Origin: Methylobacillus methanolivorans
GTDB taxonomy: Bacteria; Pseudomonadota; Gammaproteobacteria; Burkholderiales; Methylophilaceae
NCBI RefSeq assembly: GCF_044751345.1
Contig: NZ_JBIWXY010000002.1
Location: forward strand, 248,001-312,000
Length of the DNA: 64,000 nt
Direction: 5' to 3'
Position numbers and translations under genes: made by a program. Under the pieces are notes generated by a model. It was given only the letters and a program-made list of their open reading frames with translations, searched no databases and had not been told where the DNA came from. Positions 52,248 to 62,323 of the stretch are shown here, piece by piece. Each line of letters opens with the position of its first letter. Position 1 is the stretch's first letter.

Positions 52248-54094
52248 AAAGTGAATCTGATGCGGTGGTGATAAAGGCTGGCGTTGAGTGAACCGTTTAA
52301 TGATAGCGCGACGGCCCTGGATAGATAAAGGCCGAGGCCAAAACCTGTATGTTTGCTTGATTGGGCCTCGCGATAATATTTGTCAAAAATGCGTATGAGG
52401 TCAGGTGTGCTATCCACACTGTTTTCAACAGAGATGGCAATCCCGCTCCTGCCATCATTCTCGGTTTGGGCATTGATACGAATTGAGATGGCGCTGTTGG
52501 CTGGTGAATATTTGAGTGCATTTTCAAGCAGGTTGCGTAAGATCAGCCTGAGCATGAGGTGATCACAGCGCAATGGCGTCATGATGTGAATAGATAACTC
52601 TACGCGCTCTATGCAATCATATTCAGTCACTAGGGATTGCAAGATGCCTGCAAGATCACAAGCTTCGTAATTGATCTTGATATTTTTTTCTTCGATTTTG
52701 CTGATCTGTGCACAGCGGTCAATCATGTTGCTGATATCGCTGATACTTTGCTCAATATGACGTTTGGGTTGTCCTGTAATGGACAGGGCATCCAACGATA
52801 GCCTGATCACCGACAGTGGTGTTTTCAGCTCATGCGTGATCATAGCCATGAAATAGCCCATTTCATCTCGTTTCTGGCGCTCTAATGCCAATTCCTGGTT
52901 AGCTAGTCGCAAGGAAAGTTTGGCATTATTGCTTTCCCGTAAGCTTGCTGAAGAGCGTTGCTGAAGGATGATGTACATCAGGAAAGCGGAAATGACACTA
53001 TGCCCCAAGATAGCATTCAAGTTCCATTCTGCCGCAGGCGACCAGCCCATCACGGGAAGGATGGAAACGATCAGGGATAGACTATGCAGTCCATAGATGA
53101 TTCGCAATGTTTTCCTGCTTGGAGCAATATCTTTTTCTTCAGCGCTAGCGCTGAGTGCCAGGGGGAATAAGAGTGCCGTGGAGAGGACGACGAGATAGGC
53201 ATTGTATTTCAGTGCTTCCTGGGTAAAACCAGTCACTAAGCCACATAACAACACGGGAAAAAGGGCTGCCAAGCATAGCAGTATCCTCATTCCCCATCGA
53301 TTGGGCTTGTATTGTGAAAGCAACACGTAATGAAACAAAATGCTGATGAATACGATCGTCAGGATGGCAATACTGGTGAGGGTGTCGTTGAGCGCTAGTT
53401 GATCTATAGGTGTCCAGGGCGCCAAGTAACCGAGTATCGCCAGGGCATAGAGAATGTGGGCTAACTGATAAAAAGTGAATAGGCCGGTCAATAGCTGCGG
53501 TTTACTGATGAAATCATTGGCGGACCAGAAACCTAGCCATAACATGATGGCGAGGTAGAGTACCACGATGATGTGCTGGCGCATTTCCTTGAGGCTGGCC
53601 TCATCATCCGGCAAGGCTTCTACATGCATCAGGGATGTACTGGTGGTCCTTAGTTTCAGGTAATAGACCGTGGGGACGTTGTGACCAGCAATCACGAAAC
53701 CATGGGTAATGGCATTATGGCGATCCCTCCCCTGATAGGCATAACGATCCCCTGTGACCTTTTCCAGCCACTGGCCTGGTCGCTGAGGGTCTGGGGAGTA
53801 CAGCGTGATTTCGTCAAGGTAGGTAGGGCGTATCCGCAGTTCTATGTACGCTTTGGATGTTGGGCGGATGGTAATCCGCATCCATTGCGTGGCAGGGGTG
53901 TAACCCGCGATTAGCAAGTTATTGATGGGCTTAAAAGGCTGATGCTGAACGGTCTCAATATTTAGTTGACCTTGTATGTCGCTGAACACTTCACGCTTGA
54001 CGATCAGGTCATTGGCATAAGCACTGCCTACACAGGCCCAGCATAGCAACAAGAAAAAAATTCTTGAAATCACGAATTCAGTCAACACAAGCAC
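52232..54094 (-). CDS. 7TMR-DISM sensor histidine kinase
   Basis: A 620-residue kinase. A signal peptide (to about 28) precedes a periplasmic 7TMR-DISMED2 domain (about 30-165), a seven-helix membrane domain (about 172-380), a short coiled-coil, HisKA with His421 (ITHELKTPLSV), and an HATPase domain (RNLLENALKYS, then GFGLGLYLSRAV). DISMED2 folds resemble carbohydrate-binding modules, so a sugar or cell-wall ligand is possible. The start is a GTG (54094, or in-frame GTG 54088); no ATG is available near the signal peptide. It is divergent from waaA. Confidence 0.9.
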   Translation of the reverse strand: MLVLTEFVISRIFFLLLCWACVGSAYANDLIVKREVFSDIQGQLNIETVQHQPFKPINNLLIAGYTPATQWMRITIRPTSKAYIELRIRPTYLDEITLYSPDPQRPGQWLEKVTGDRYAYQGRDRHNAITHGFVIAGHNVPTVYYLKLRTTSTSLMHVEALPDDEASLKEMRQHIIVVLYLAIMLWLGFWSANDFISKPQLLTGLFTFYQLAHILYALAILGYLAPWTPIDQLALNDTLTSIAILTIVFISILFHYVLLSQYKPNRWGMRILLCLAALFPVLLCGLVTGFTQEALKYNAYLVVLSTALLFPLALSASAEEKDIAPSRKTLRIIYGLHSLSLIVSILPVMGWSPAAEWNLNAILGHSVISAFLMYIILQQRSSASLRESNNAKLSLRLANQELALERQKRDEMGYFMAMITHELKTPLSVIRLSLDALSITGQPKRHIEQSISDISNMIDRCAQISKIEEKNIKINYEACDLAGILQSLVTEYDCIERVELSIHIMTPLRCDHLMLRLILRNLLENALKYSPANSAISIRINAQTENDGRSGIAISVENSVDSTPDLIRIFDKYYREAQSSKHTGFGLGLYLSRAVALSLNGSLNASLYHHRIRFTLWLPS

Positions 54095-54137
54095 AAGGAT
54101 GCGTGATTATGCCCTGTATTCATGCGAAAATTGCCCA

Positions 54138-55418
54138 ATGCCGCGCTTAATTTATACCCTGCTGATTTATCTCCTGATCCCCTTTGTGCCTTTCAAGCTG
54201 CTATGGCGTGGTTTGCGCCAACCCGAGTATCGACAGCATTGGGCGGAGCGTTTTGGCTTTTTCAGCACGTCAGTGACCAAGCCGATGATCTGGATACATT
54301 GCGTCTCGGTGGGGGAAACCCGCGGTGCGGCGCCGTTGATCAAGCAATTACAGCAACGCTATCCGCAATATCAAATCCTGATGACGCATGCGACACCGAC
54401 TGGTCGCGAAGCCGGGAAGCAGTTATTTGGCGATAGCGTCTTGCGGTGTTATCTGCCATATGACACGCCTGGTGCCGTGTCACGCTTCCTGAACCATTTC
54501 CAGCCACAATTGGGCATGCTCATGGAAACTGAACTGTGGTTCAACCTGATTGCAGGCTGCAAGGCGCGCGGCATGCCTATTTTGTTGGTGAATGCGCGGC
54601 TTTCTGCCAAATCTGCCCAAGGCTATGCCCGCCTTGGCAGCGTGGTGCGCCATGGCTTGCAGCAATTGACGGCGATTGCGGCGCAGACCAGTCAGGATGC
54701 CGAGCGATTGCAATCGCTGGTGAAACCGTATGGTGCTGAGTTGCCGGTGGAGGTAATGGGTAACCTCAAGTTTGATGTCACGCCGCCAGTTGCGGCTGTG
54801 GAGCAGGGGGAAGCGTTGCGCGGATATTTTGGTCGCCAACGCCCAGTGTTTCTGGCGGCTAGCACGCGCGATGGCGAGGAGGCCATGATCCTTGATGCGA
54901 TTACTGCAGCGCAATTGCCGCAATTGCTGACGGTGATCGTGCCGCGCCATCCGCAACGCTTTGATGAGGTGGCTAATTTGCTAACGCGCCGTGGCATTCA
55001 TTTCGTGCGCCGCTCGCGGCTTTCCGAGACTGTGGCGGCGAATGTGCAAGTGGTGTTAGGTGACAGCATGGGTGAAATGTTTGCTTATTACGCTGCTTGT
55101 GATGTCGCCTTTATCGGTGGCAGTTTGCAGCCTTTGGGCGGCCAGAACCTCATTGAGGCAACGGCGATGAGCAAGCCTGTATTGATCGGTCCGCACACCT
55201 TCAATTTTGCTGCAGCTACGGAGATGGCGATTGCAGCCAAGGCGGCGTGGCGTGTGCAGGATGTAGCGGATCTTGCCAAGGCCTTGCAGCGTATCTTCGG
55301 TGACCCGGAGCTGCGGCAGGCCATGAGTTGGAAGGCGTTGGAGTTCAGCACCAGTGCTGGTGGCGCGACGCAGCGCATCGCCGATATGGTGGCGTGTTAC
55401 CTACCTCACCAGTCTTGA
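54138..55418 (+). CDS. waaA: 3-deoxy-D-manno-octulosonic-acid (Kdo) transferase
   Basis: A 426-residue GT30 glycosyltransferase that adds Kdo to lipid A precursor at the inner face of the inner membrane. An N-terminal membrane anchor is followed by the N-terminal domain with WIHCVSVGE (substrate-binding Glu) and MTHATPTGRE, and the C-terminal CMP-Kdo domain with VPRHPQRFDEV and GGSLQPLGGQNLIE. ATG 54138 gives the family's usual start, while the frame upstream to 54099 does not. It overlaps the convergent hydrolase by 18 bases. Confidence 0.96.
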   Translation: MPRLIYTLLIYLLIPFVPFKLLWRGLRQPEYRQHWAERFGFFSTSVTKPMIWIHCVSVGETRGAAPLIKQLQQRYPQYQILMTHATPTGREAGKQLFGDSVLRCYLPYDTPGAVSRFLNHFQPQLGMLMETELWFNLIAGCKARGMPILLVNARLSAKSAQGYARLGSVVRHGLQQLTAIAAQTSQDAERLQSLVKPYGAELPVEVMGNLKFDVTPPVAAVEQGEALRGYFGRQRPVFLAASTRDGEEAMILDAITAAQLPQLLTVIVPRHPQRFDEVANLLTRRGIHFVRRSRLSETVAANVQVVLGDSMGEMFAYYAACDVAFIGGSLQPLGGQNLIEATAMSKPVLIGPHTFNFAAATEMAIAAKAAWRVQDVADLAKALQRIFGDPELRQAMSWKALEFSTSAGGATQRIADMVACYLPHQS

Positions 55419-55958
55419 AATTGCCTTGAAGGCCGCACCTTCGGCATTACCTAACCATTCAAACACGATCGATTCCGTATTGCTGATGATGATACCGGCC
55501 TGACGTAGCCTAGCCAGCGCGTTAGCCTTATTGGCCGGGCTGCGTGACAGCACGGCATCCTCCGCGATGATGACCTGATAGCCAGCTTGTTGCAGCTGCA
55601 ATGCGGTTTGCAACACGCAGATATGGGCTTCCATGCCTGCCAGCACAATCTGTGACTTGTCAGCCTGCAATTGTTCGCGGAATGCCGGCACCGCAAAGCA
55701 GGAAAACGCGGTTTTCTCGATACGAGTTGCGTTGGATAGCTTCTCGCGCAAAGTGTCCAAGGTCTGCCCCAGGCCCTGGGGATATTGCTCGGTATACATC
55801 ACGGGCACGTCCAGCAATTGTGCTGCTCGCAGCAGAATGTCGCTATTGCGTACCAATGTTGCCAATTGATCCTCAGCCATGGCAGTGGCAAGTTTCTCCT
55901 GCACATCAATCATGACGAGTTGGCTCAAGGGGCGGCTGGCTAAATCAGTGGCTGGCAT
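55401..55958 (-). CDS. Isochorismatase-superfamily cysteine hydrolase
   Basis: A 185-residue hydrolase with triad Asp18 (LVMIDVQEKL), Lys82 (RIEKTAFSCF) and Cys114 (EAHICVLQT). The ATG 55958 start lies 11 bases after the tolC stop, so it is probably the last gene of the RND-tolC operon. The open frame to GTG 55979 overlaps tolC and is not preferred. Similar single-domain hydrolases are of unknown specificity. Its 3' end overlaps waaA by 18 bases in convergent orientation. Confidence 0.88.
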   Translation of the reverse strand: MPATDLASRPLSQLVMIDVQEKLATAMAEDQLATLVRNSDILLRAAQLLDVPVMYTEQYPQGLGQTLDTLREKLSNATRIEKTAFSCFAVPAFREQLQADKSQIVLAGMEAHICVLQTALQLQQAGYQVIIAEDAVLSRSPANKANALARLRQAGIIISNTESIVFEWLGNAEGAAFKAISRLVR

Positions 55959-55968
55959 GATGGCAGCT

Positions 55969-57345
55969 TTAGTGCGCACTTTGGCTGGTCAACACCAGGC
56001 GCTCATTAACTTCGGAGAGGTCAGCCTCGTTCAGTAGCCCGACCGCATACCTGAGTTTCAGCACGTTCATGAGGTAGTTATAGCGCGACTGCAGTAGATC
56101 ACGCTTGGCGCTGAATAATTGCTGCTGGGCATTCAAGACATCGACGCTATTGCGTACGCCGACTTCGTAGCCGAGGTTGGTGGAGTCAAGCTGGCTCTGG
56201 CTGGAGTTGAGCGCTTGCTCGTAAGCCTGCACCTGGGCAACGCTGCCCGTGAGGTTGAGGTAGGCCTGGCGCGTATCTAGTTCTGATTTCCTGCGCGCGG
56301 CTTCTACTTCGTCTTGCGCCTTTTGCTGATTGGCAATCGCTTCACGCACGCGTGAGCTGATGGCGCCACCCTGATACAGCGGGATATTCAACCTGAGGCC
56401 TATGGTCGCGTTTTGCAAATCGCTACCAAAGCCATTCGGGCTGCCGCTGGCGCGGGTATCTGTATAGCTGCCGACCATATCAAGCGTAGGCCAATGCCCC
56501 GCACTCATGCGCTCGACCTCTTGTGTGGCAAGGCGCAGAGCTTCTTGCTGAATGCTGATGGCTAAATTATTGTCTGTCGCCAGGCCCACCCATTGTTCCA
56601 TGTCCATGGGTGCAGGAGGCCGCGTCTGCAAGTCTTGGCGCACCGTGGCAAAACGCGAGGGCAGGCGGCCGATGATGGCTTGTACGGCACGCTTACGCAC
56701 TTCGTAATCATTCAGTACCGTGATTTCCTGCGCCCTGAGCAAGTCAAACCTCGCTTGGGCTTCATTGACATCGGTAATCGTTGCGGTGCCTACCTCAAAA
56801 TTGGCTTTGGCCTGTTCGAGTTGCTTGGAAATCGCCGCTTTCTGGCTGTTGATCAGGTCGATCTGGTCTTGGGCGAGCAAGACATCGAAATAGGCCTGTG
56901 CGCTACGTAGCATCAAGTCTTGCTGGGATTGCATTAATTGCTTGTCGGCTTGGGAAACCTGGGTTTCAGCTTGTTTCATCTGTACCCAATTTTCCTTGCG
57001 CAAGATGGGCTGTGTAAAGTTGACGCCAAAACCAAAAGTATCAAAAGACTCACGCCCCGCATTGCGGAAAATAGCGTTGTTGCCGAGATAACGAATGTCG
57101 GTTTCAGAGCGGCTGGCATCGGTTGAGAAATTAACATTGGGGCGATATAGCGCCTTGCCTTGCTCGATTTTCTCTTGCATCGCCAGGTTACCGCTACGTG
57201 CCGCAGCCAGTGTCGGGTCATTGCTCACGGCGATGTTGTAAATATCAAGCAGGTTTTGCCCATCGGCAGCTTGTGCTTGATATGACATCAAGCTAACCAG
57301 CGTAACGATGATGAAGTGGATGTGCGCAACTCTCATGGTGGTCAT
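55969..57345 (-). CDS. tolC: TolC family outer-membrane protein
   Basis: A 458-residue outer-membrane channel of the TolC type I secretion/efflux group. A signal peptide ends at AQA (about residue 27), and two repeats follow, with NLLDIYNIAVSNDPTLAAAR opening the first and VERMSAGHWPTLDMVGSY the second. The TolC landmark YEVGVRNSVDVLNAQQQLF is intact. Start is ATG 57345 or 57336. It lies 14 bases after the RND pump gene, so it serves as that pump's duct and perhaps others. In many betaproteobacteria tolC instead sits next to pcm. Confidence 0.93.
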   Translation of the reverse strand: MTTMRVAHIHFIIVTLVSLMSYQAQAADGQNLLDIYNIAVSNDPTLAAARSGNLAMQEKIEQGKALYRPNVNFSTDASRSETDIRYLGNNAIFRNAGRESFDTFGFGVNFTQPILRKENWVQMKQAETQVSQADKQLMQSQQDLMLRSAQAYFDVLLAQDQIDLINSQKAAISKQLEQAKANFEVGTATITDVNEAQARFDLLRAQEITVLNDYEVRKRAVQAIIGRLPSRFATVRQDLQTRPPAPMDMEQWVGLATDNNLAISIQQEALRLATQEVERMSAGHWPTLDMVGSYTDTRASGSPNGFGSDLQNATIGLRLNIPLYQGGAISSRVREAIANQQKAQDEVEAARRKSELDTRQAYLNLTGSVAQVQAYEQALNSSQSQLDSTNLGYEVGVRNSVDVLNAQQQLFSAKRDLLQSRYNYLMNVLKLRYAVGLLNEADLSEVNERLVLTSQSAH

Positions 57346-57359
57346 CTCTGGAAAGTCTG

Positions 57360-60300
57360 TTAAAGCCCGGTCCTGGGTTGATTGTCCGGCATTCTAACCC
57401 GATACCAGGCTGCATATAGTGCGGGCAGTGACAATATCGTCAGCACCGTTGCCACGGCCAATCCCCCCATAATCGCGACTGCCATGGGGCCGAAGAAGGT
57501 ATTGCGGGTGAGCGGTATCATGGCCAGGATGGCGGCCGCTGCAGTCAGCATGATGGGGCGAAAGCGCCGTACTGCCGATTCGACAATCGCTTCCCATTCC
57601 GGCTTGCCGTCACGCTTGTCCTGCTCGATCTGGTCGACCAGGATTACTGAGTTGCGCATGATCATGCCCGATAGGGCAATGGTGCCCAACATGGCGACAA
57701 AGCCGAAAGGCTTGTTAAACAGCAACAAGGCAATCGTGACGCCGATCAAGCCGAGTGGGGCAGTGAGGACGACGAGCACGGTGCGTGAGAAACTTTGCAA
57801 TTGCAGCATGAGGATGGTCAGCACGGCAAAAATGAACAGCGGCAGGCCAGCAGCAACGGATTGGCCACCTTTGGCAGATTCTTCCACGGCGCCACCGGTT
57901 TCGAGGTGATAACCCAATGGGAGCTTCTGCCGAATGCTAGTGAGCTGCTTTTCAACCTGCGCTGATACCACGGGAGCCTGCAAGTCACCAATCAGGTTGG
58001 CGCGTACGGTGATGGTCGGTGTGCGGTTGCGGCGCCAGATGACTGCATCTTCAAAGTCGGGGGTGATGCTGGCCAGTTGCGAGAGTGGTACGCTGGTGCC
58101 ACTGGAGGTGGGCACCATGAGTTCTGGCAAGTGCGACAGATGTGTGCGTTCCATACTGTCGCCACGCAAGACGAGGTCGATGCGCTCTATGCCATCACGG
58201 AACTCGGTGACATACAGCCCGCGCATCGCAGCATTGACCACGTTGGCAATATCGGCCGAGCTCACACCTAGCAACCTGGCCTTGGATTGATCTACTTCAA
58301 TCTTCATGACTTTGCCCGGTTCCTCCCAATCCAGCTGCACGTTGGTGAGATAAGCGTTGCGGCGCATGATGTCGGCCACCTGATGGCTGATGTCGCGAAT
58401 ATTGTCTATGTCAGGGCCTGAGACACGGAACTGCACAGGGAAACCAACCGGCGGCCCGTTCTCCAGGCGCAATACTGAGGCTCTGAGCGCAGGGAAATCG
58501 GTTTCGAACAGGTGAGTAAGTTTGTTGCGCAAGGCATCACGAGTGCCATTGCCTTCAGTCAGGATAACGAATTGAGCAAAGCTGCGCTGCGCTAGTTGTT
58601 GATCCAGTGGCAGGTAAAAGCGAGGGCTGCCGTTGCCGATGTAGGCGACATAATTCTCGATGCCGGATTGTTGTTGCAGCCATTGCTCCAGTTTCTTGAC
58701 TTCGCCATCCGTGGCGGTATAGGAGGAGCCTTCGGCGAGGCGCAAGTCGACGATGAGTTCTGGGCGGGTGGAATCCGGGAAGAATTGTTGCTGCACCGAG
58801 CCAAAGCCAATCAGTGAGGCAATGAACAAGCCAGCGGTAATCACAATGACGATCCAGCGGTGGCGTACGCATTGGGTGATGAGTGTACGTAAGCGTTGGT
58901 AGAAGCGGGAATCATAAATGTTGGCATGTTCACCAGCAGCCATATGCTGCAGGTGTTGTGCCCTGCGTGCTTGCATGCGCTGGCTTAACTTGGGCGCAGC
59001 ACGTTGCAGCCAGCGTGCAAGGCGTGATGGCGGCTGGTTCGCTTGTTGCCGATAATCAGGCAACAGGTAGTAGCCGAGATAGGGTACAAAGATCACGGCG
59101 GCCACCCAGGAGGCGAGCAATGCAATTGCCGATACCTGGAAGATGGAGCGGGTGTACTCGCCAGTGGCAGAGGCCGCGGTGGCGATTGGCAAGAAGCCTG
59201 CGACGGTGACCAAGGTGCCGGAGAGCATGGGAATGGCGGTTGAAGTGAAGGCAAATGAGGCGGCCTTCATGCGTTCCCAGCCTTGCTCCATTTTGGATGC
59301 CATCATTTCCACGGCAATGATGGCATCGTCGACCAGCAGCCCCAGTGCGAGGATCAATGCGCCGAGCGAAATCTTGTGCAGGCCGACGCCAAATATCTCC
59401 ATGAACAGAAAAGTGACGGCAAGCACGACCGGAATCACGATGGTGACGACGATACCGGTGCGTAGCCCAAGAGACAGTAGGCTGACACCCAGCACGATGA
59501 TGAGTGCCTCGGCGAGCGAGTGTACAAAATCATTCACCGAGTGGATGACGGCCCTAGGCTGCGAAGAAACAGTATCCAGGCTGAGCCCAACGGGTAGTTG
59601 GCTACGAATCAGGCCAGTGGTGGCATCCAGCGACTTTCCCAGTTGAATGATATCGCCGCCATGGCGCATGGCAACGCCGATCAGCAAGGTCTCCTTGCCC
59701 ATGTAGCGGATGCGTGAGGAAGGTGGGTCCTCGAATCCGCGATAGATCTTGGCGATATCACCCAGGTGAAATTCGTTACCATTGGCGCGTAGTTTCAGGG
59801 CACGCAGATTGTCGAGACGGTCAAAACGTCCGCTCACGGCAAAGCGAATATGTTCCGGTCCGCTGTCGTAGGCACCGGCGCTATTTACCTGATTCTGCTG
59901 TTGTAGTGTTTCCAGCAGGGCGCTAGGGCTGATGCCCAGTGTGGCCAGCTTTGCGTTGGAGAGTTCAATATAGATACGTTGTGATTGTTCGCCAAAAAAC
60001 TCAACCTTGGCGACGTCCTTGATCTTGAGCAGTTCGGCACGGATTGCCTCAGCCTGCTTTTTCAGTTCAGCATAGTTATAACCATCGCCATGCAAGGCAT
60101 ACAAATTGCCATATACATCGCCAAATTCGTCATTGAAGGTGGGGGCCTGAATGCCTTCAGGCAGCGTATTGCGAATGTCGCTGACTTTCTTGCGGGCCTG
60201 GTACCAAAGGTCGGGCACACTGGCTGGTGGCGTCGAGTCTTCAGCATGGATGAAAATCAGCGATTCACCTGGGCGGGAGTAGCTACGCAGGATATCCAGG

Positions 60301-60548
60301 TAAGGGAGCTCCTGTAGTTTCTTTTCTAGCTTGTCAGTAACCTGTAGTTCCACTTCATGGGCACTGGCACCCGGCCAGATGGTGTGGATGACCATCACCT
60401 TGAAGGTAAAAGGTGGATCCTCCGATTGCCCAAGCTTGGTGTAGGACAACATGCCCGCGATAGTGAGTACCAGCATGAAGTAGAGCACCAGGCTGCGGTG
60501 GTGTAGCGCCCAGTTGGATAGGTTGAATCGCTGGCGCTGTTCGCTCAT
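57360..60548 (-). CDS. RND efflux pump (HAE1-like permease)
   Basis: A 1062-residue RND transporter with twelve membrane helices and two large periplasmic domains. Helix 4 carries LGLLVDDAIIAVE with the Asp pair of the proton relay, as in hydrophobe/amphiphile pumps. It has the short-branch type N-terminus of the MexK/VexK-like group (NLSNWALHHRSLV). Its start overlaps the adaptor's stop (ATGA), and tolC follows after 14 bases. It should export drugs or toxic organics with the adaptor and TolC. Specificity is unknown. Confidence 0.95.
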   Translation of the reverse strand: MSEQRQRFNLSNWALHHRSLVLYFMLVLTIAGMLSYTKLGQSEDPPFTFKVMVIHTIWPGASAHEVELQVTDKLEKKLQELPYLDILRSYSRPGESLIFIHAEDSTPPASVPDLWYQARKKVSDIRNTLPEGIQAPTFNDEFGDVYGNLYALHGDGYNYAELKKQAEAIRAELLKIKDVAKVEFFGEQSQRIYIELSNAKLATLGISPSALLETLQQQNQVNSAGAYDSGPEHIRFAVSGRFDRLDNLRALKLRANGNEFHLGDIAKIYRGFEDPPSSRIRYMGKETLLIGVAMRHGGDIIQLGKSLDATTGLIRSQLPVGLSLDTVSSQPRAVIHSVNDFVHSLAEALIIVLGVSLLSLGLRTGIVVTIVIPVVLAVTFLFMEIFGVGLHKISLGALILALGLLVDDAIIAVEMMASKMEQGWERMKAASFAFTSTAIPMLSGTLVTVAGFLPIATAASATGEYTRSIFQVSAIALLASWVAAVIFVPYLGYYLLPDYRQQANQPPSRLARWLQRAAPKLSQRMQARRAQHLQHMAAGEHANIYDSRFYQRLRTLITQCVRHRWIVIVITAGLFIASLIGFGSVQQQFFPDSTRPELIVDLRLAEGSSYTATDGEVKKLEQWLQQQSGIENYVAYIGNGSPRFYLPLDQQLAQRSFAQFVILTEGNGTRDALRNKLTHLFETDFPALRASVLRLENGPPVGFPVQFRVSGPDIDNIRDISHQVADIMRRNAYLTNVQLDWEEPGKVMKIEVDQSKARLLGVSSADIANVVNAAMRGLYVTEFRDGIERIDLVLRGDSMERTHLSHLPELMVPTSSGTSVPLSQLASITPDFEDAVIWRRNRTPTITVRANLIGDLQAPVVSAQVEKQLTSIRQKLPLGYHLETGGAVEESAKGGQSVAAGLPLFIFAVLTILMLQLQSFSRTVLVVLTAPLGLIGVTIALLLFNKPFGFVAMLGTIALSGMIMRNSVILVDQIEQDKRDGKPEWEAIVESAVRRFRPIMLTAAAAILAMIPLTRNTFFGPMAVAIMGGLAVATVLTILSLPALYAAWYRVRMPDNQPRTGL

Positions 60549-61639
60549 TGATTCACCTCGGTATTGACTGGAGTGATGACTTGCCCTTGGGTCAACGTAT
60601 GTACGCCTGTGACCACGATGGTTTCATCACCCTTGAGCCCAGAGGTGATGCTGACGCCCTGCTCGCTATAGTTGCCTATGCTGACTGGAGTAGGGTGGAC
60701 TTGATGGTTGGCATCCACGATCCAGACTTGCGGCTGGGCATGCTGCTGTGAAACCGCTGTGCTGGGCAGCATGAACCCTGGCTGCTGATCATCCAGCCTG
60801 ACGCCAGCTGTCATGCCGATTTGCACTTTGTCATCGGGTTGCAGCAGTGTGACCTGGGCACGGAAGGTGCGGGTCGCAGGGTCTGCAGCCGGGGCGATTT
60901 CCCTGATGCGTCCCTGATAGGATTGATCGCGGTTTGACCAAAGGCGAATGCTGGCAGGGTCACCAGCATGTAGGCTATGCATGCGCGATTCGGGAATAGG
61001 GATTTGTACCTCCAGCTCCCCTGGTACCGCGACCCTGGCGATGACTTGCCCGGCATTGACCACTTGGCCTGGCTCCGCGTCAATCATGGTGACAACGCCA
61101 TTACGTTCTGCGAGCAAGGATGTGTATTGCGCCTGATTGCTGGCAACTTTGACTTGGGCTTGCGCCTGCTGCACCTGGGCGCTGGTGGATTGCAGGCGAG
61201 TCTCTACCGAGTCCAGTGCGGCAGCCGAGATAAAGCGCTGCTCGAACAGCTGGCGCTGACGCTTGCTATCCGCCTGTGCCAGTGCGAGTTGTGCTTCTGC
61301 CGCACGCAGGGCTGCTTGCGCCGAGGCTAGTGAAAGCTGGTTGTCTTCGGCATCCAGCCGGGCCAGTACCTGGCCTTTGCGAACATGATCCCCGATTTCT
61401 ACATGACGCTGGATGATCTTGCCTGCAATGCGGAAGCCTTGTGCTGATTCGTAGCGCGGACGTATTTCGCCGGTCAGCCATTGCCCATCGTCTATGCCAT
61501 GCGCATTGCCAAGCTGCATCACCAGCGCTGGGCGTGGAGGTGGCGTCTCAGGGGCGGGTTTCTGGCAGGCTGTAAGGGCAAGCAAGGCCAGGGTCATGAG
61601 CCAGGGCCTGGATGTTTTGTAAGCGAGTCGTGGCAACAT
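60545..61639 (-). CDS. RND periplasmic adaptor lipoprotein
   Basis: A 364-residue membrane fusion protein. The lipoprotein signal has lipobox LTAC (Cys about 25). The barrel-sandwich (RIAGKIIQRHVEIGDHVRKGQ), a coiled hairpin (LASAQAALRAAEAQLALAQA), and beta-barrel domains follow. ATG 61639 sits 9 bases after the TetR stop; the longer open frame to 61738 runs inside tetR and is rejected. It couples the RND pump downstream to TolC. Confidence 0.92.
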   Translation of the reverse strand: MLPRLAYKTSRPWLMTLALLALTACQKPAPETPPPRPALVMQLGNAHGIDDGQWLTGEIRPRYESAQGFRIAGKIIQRHVEIGDHVRKGQVLARLDAEDNQLSLASAQAALRAAEAQLALAQADSKRQRQLFEQRFISAAALDSVETRLQSTSAQVQQAQAQVKVASNQAQYTSLLAERNGVVTMIDAEPGQVVNAGQVIARVAVPGELEVQIPIPESRMHSLHAGDPASIRLWSNRDQSYQGRIREIAPAADPATRTFRAQVTLLQPDDKVQIGMTAGVRLDDQQPGFMLPSTAVSQQHAQPQVWIVDANHQVHPTPVSIGNYSEQGVSITSGLKGDETIVVTGVHTLTQGQVITPVNTEVNQ

Positions 61640-61647
61640 AGGTTTAT

Positions 61648-62292
61648 CTAGTACGTAGGTTGAGATTTGATCAGGCCCCTGATCATGTTGTCTTGCATTA
61701 GTGCAATACGTTGTTCTATTGGTTGCCATGTTATCCATTCATCACATGCCATGGTGATTTCCAGTGCGCATACGCCATGAATCCCAGCCCAGAGGGTCTG
61801 GGCGATCAGGTCAATATTGTCGAGTTCTGGGCGGAATGCTGCTTGTTCAAAGGCTTGTTGAACCGTAGCGCGTAGCAGTGCATATGCATCCTGCTCAATA
61901 TTGCCGTGATGTAGCCTGGAGTTTTCCTGGGTTTGATTAGGCTTGGGCATCATGAACATGAAGCGGTAATGGTTGGGGTAGGTCAGTGCATAGCGTGAAT
62001 ACGCCAGACATAGCGCCCGCAATTGCTGGATACCGTCTGGGTTGGGATTGGTCGTGATGAGGTGCAAGTCATGGGCTAATACCAAGGAGTCGTGGTCGCA
62101 CAAGGTTTGCAACAAGTCGTTTTTGTCGACAAAGTGCAGGTAGATGGTCGTGGGGGAATAGTTCACCCGCTTGGCAATCTCGCGCATTGAAACGGCTTCG
62201 ATACCACGCTCCACGAATAATTGACGCGCAGCATCAAGGATCAGCTTCCTGAGCTGGTCGCGTTCTTGCGGGGTCTTGACTCTTGGGGGCAT
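61648..62292 (-). CDS. TetR/AcrR family repressor of the RND operon
   Basis: A 214-residue TetR regulator. The helix-turn-helix is in SMREIAKRVNYSPTTIYLHF (about residues 35-54), and the C-terminal domain is of the TetR_C type with WAGIHGVCALEI. It heads the operon tetR-adaptor-RND-tolC-hydrolase. A perfect 21-bp palindrome lies in the spacer of its own promoter, strong evidence for autorepression and for repression of the pump genes. The inducing drug is not known. Confidence 0.93.
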   Translation of the reverse strand: MPPRVKTPQERDQLRKLILDAARQLFVERGIEAVSMREIAKRVNYSPTTIYLHFVDKNDLLQTLCDHDSLVLAHDLHLITTNPNPDGIQQLRALCLAYSRYALTYPNHYRFMFMMPKPNQTQENSRLHHGNIEQDAYALLRATVQQAFEQAAFRPELDNIDLIAQTLWAGIHGVCALEITMACDEWITWQPIEQRIALMQDNMIRGLIKSQPTY

Positions 62293-62323
62293 GTACTCAC
62301 GGCAGAAGTGATCAATGGAGATG

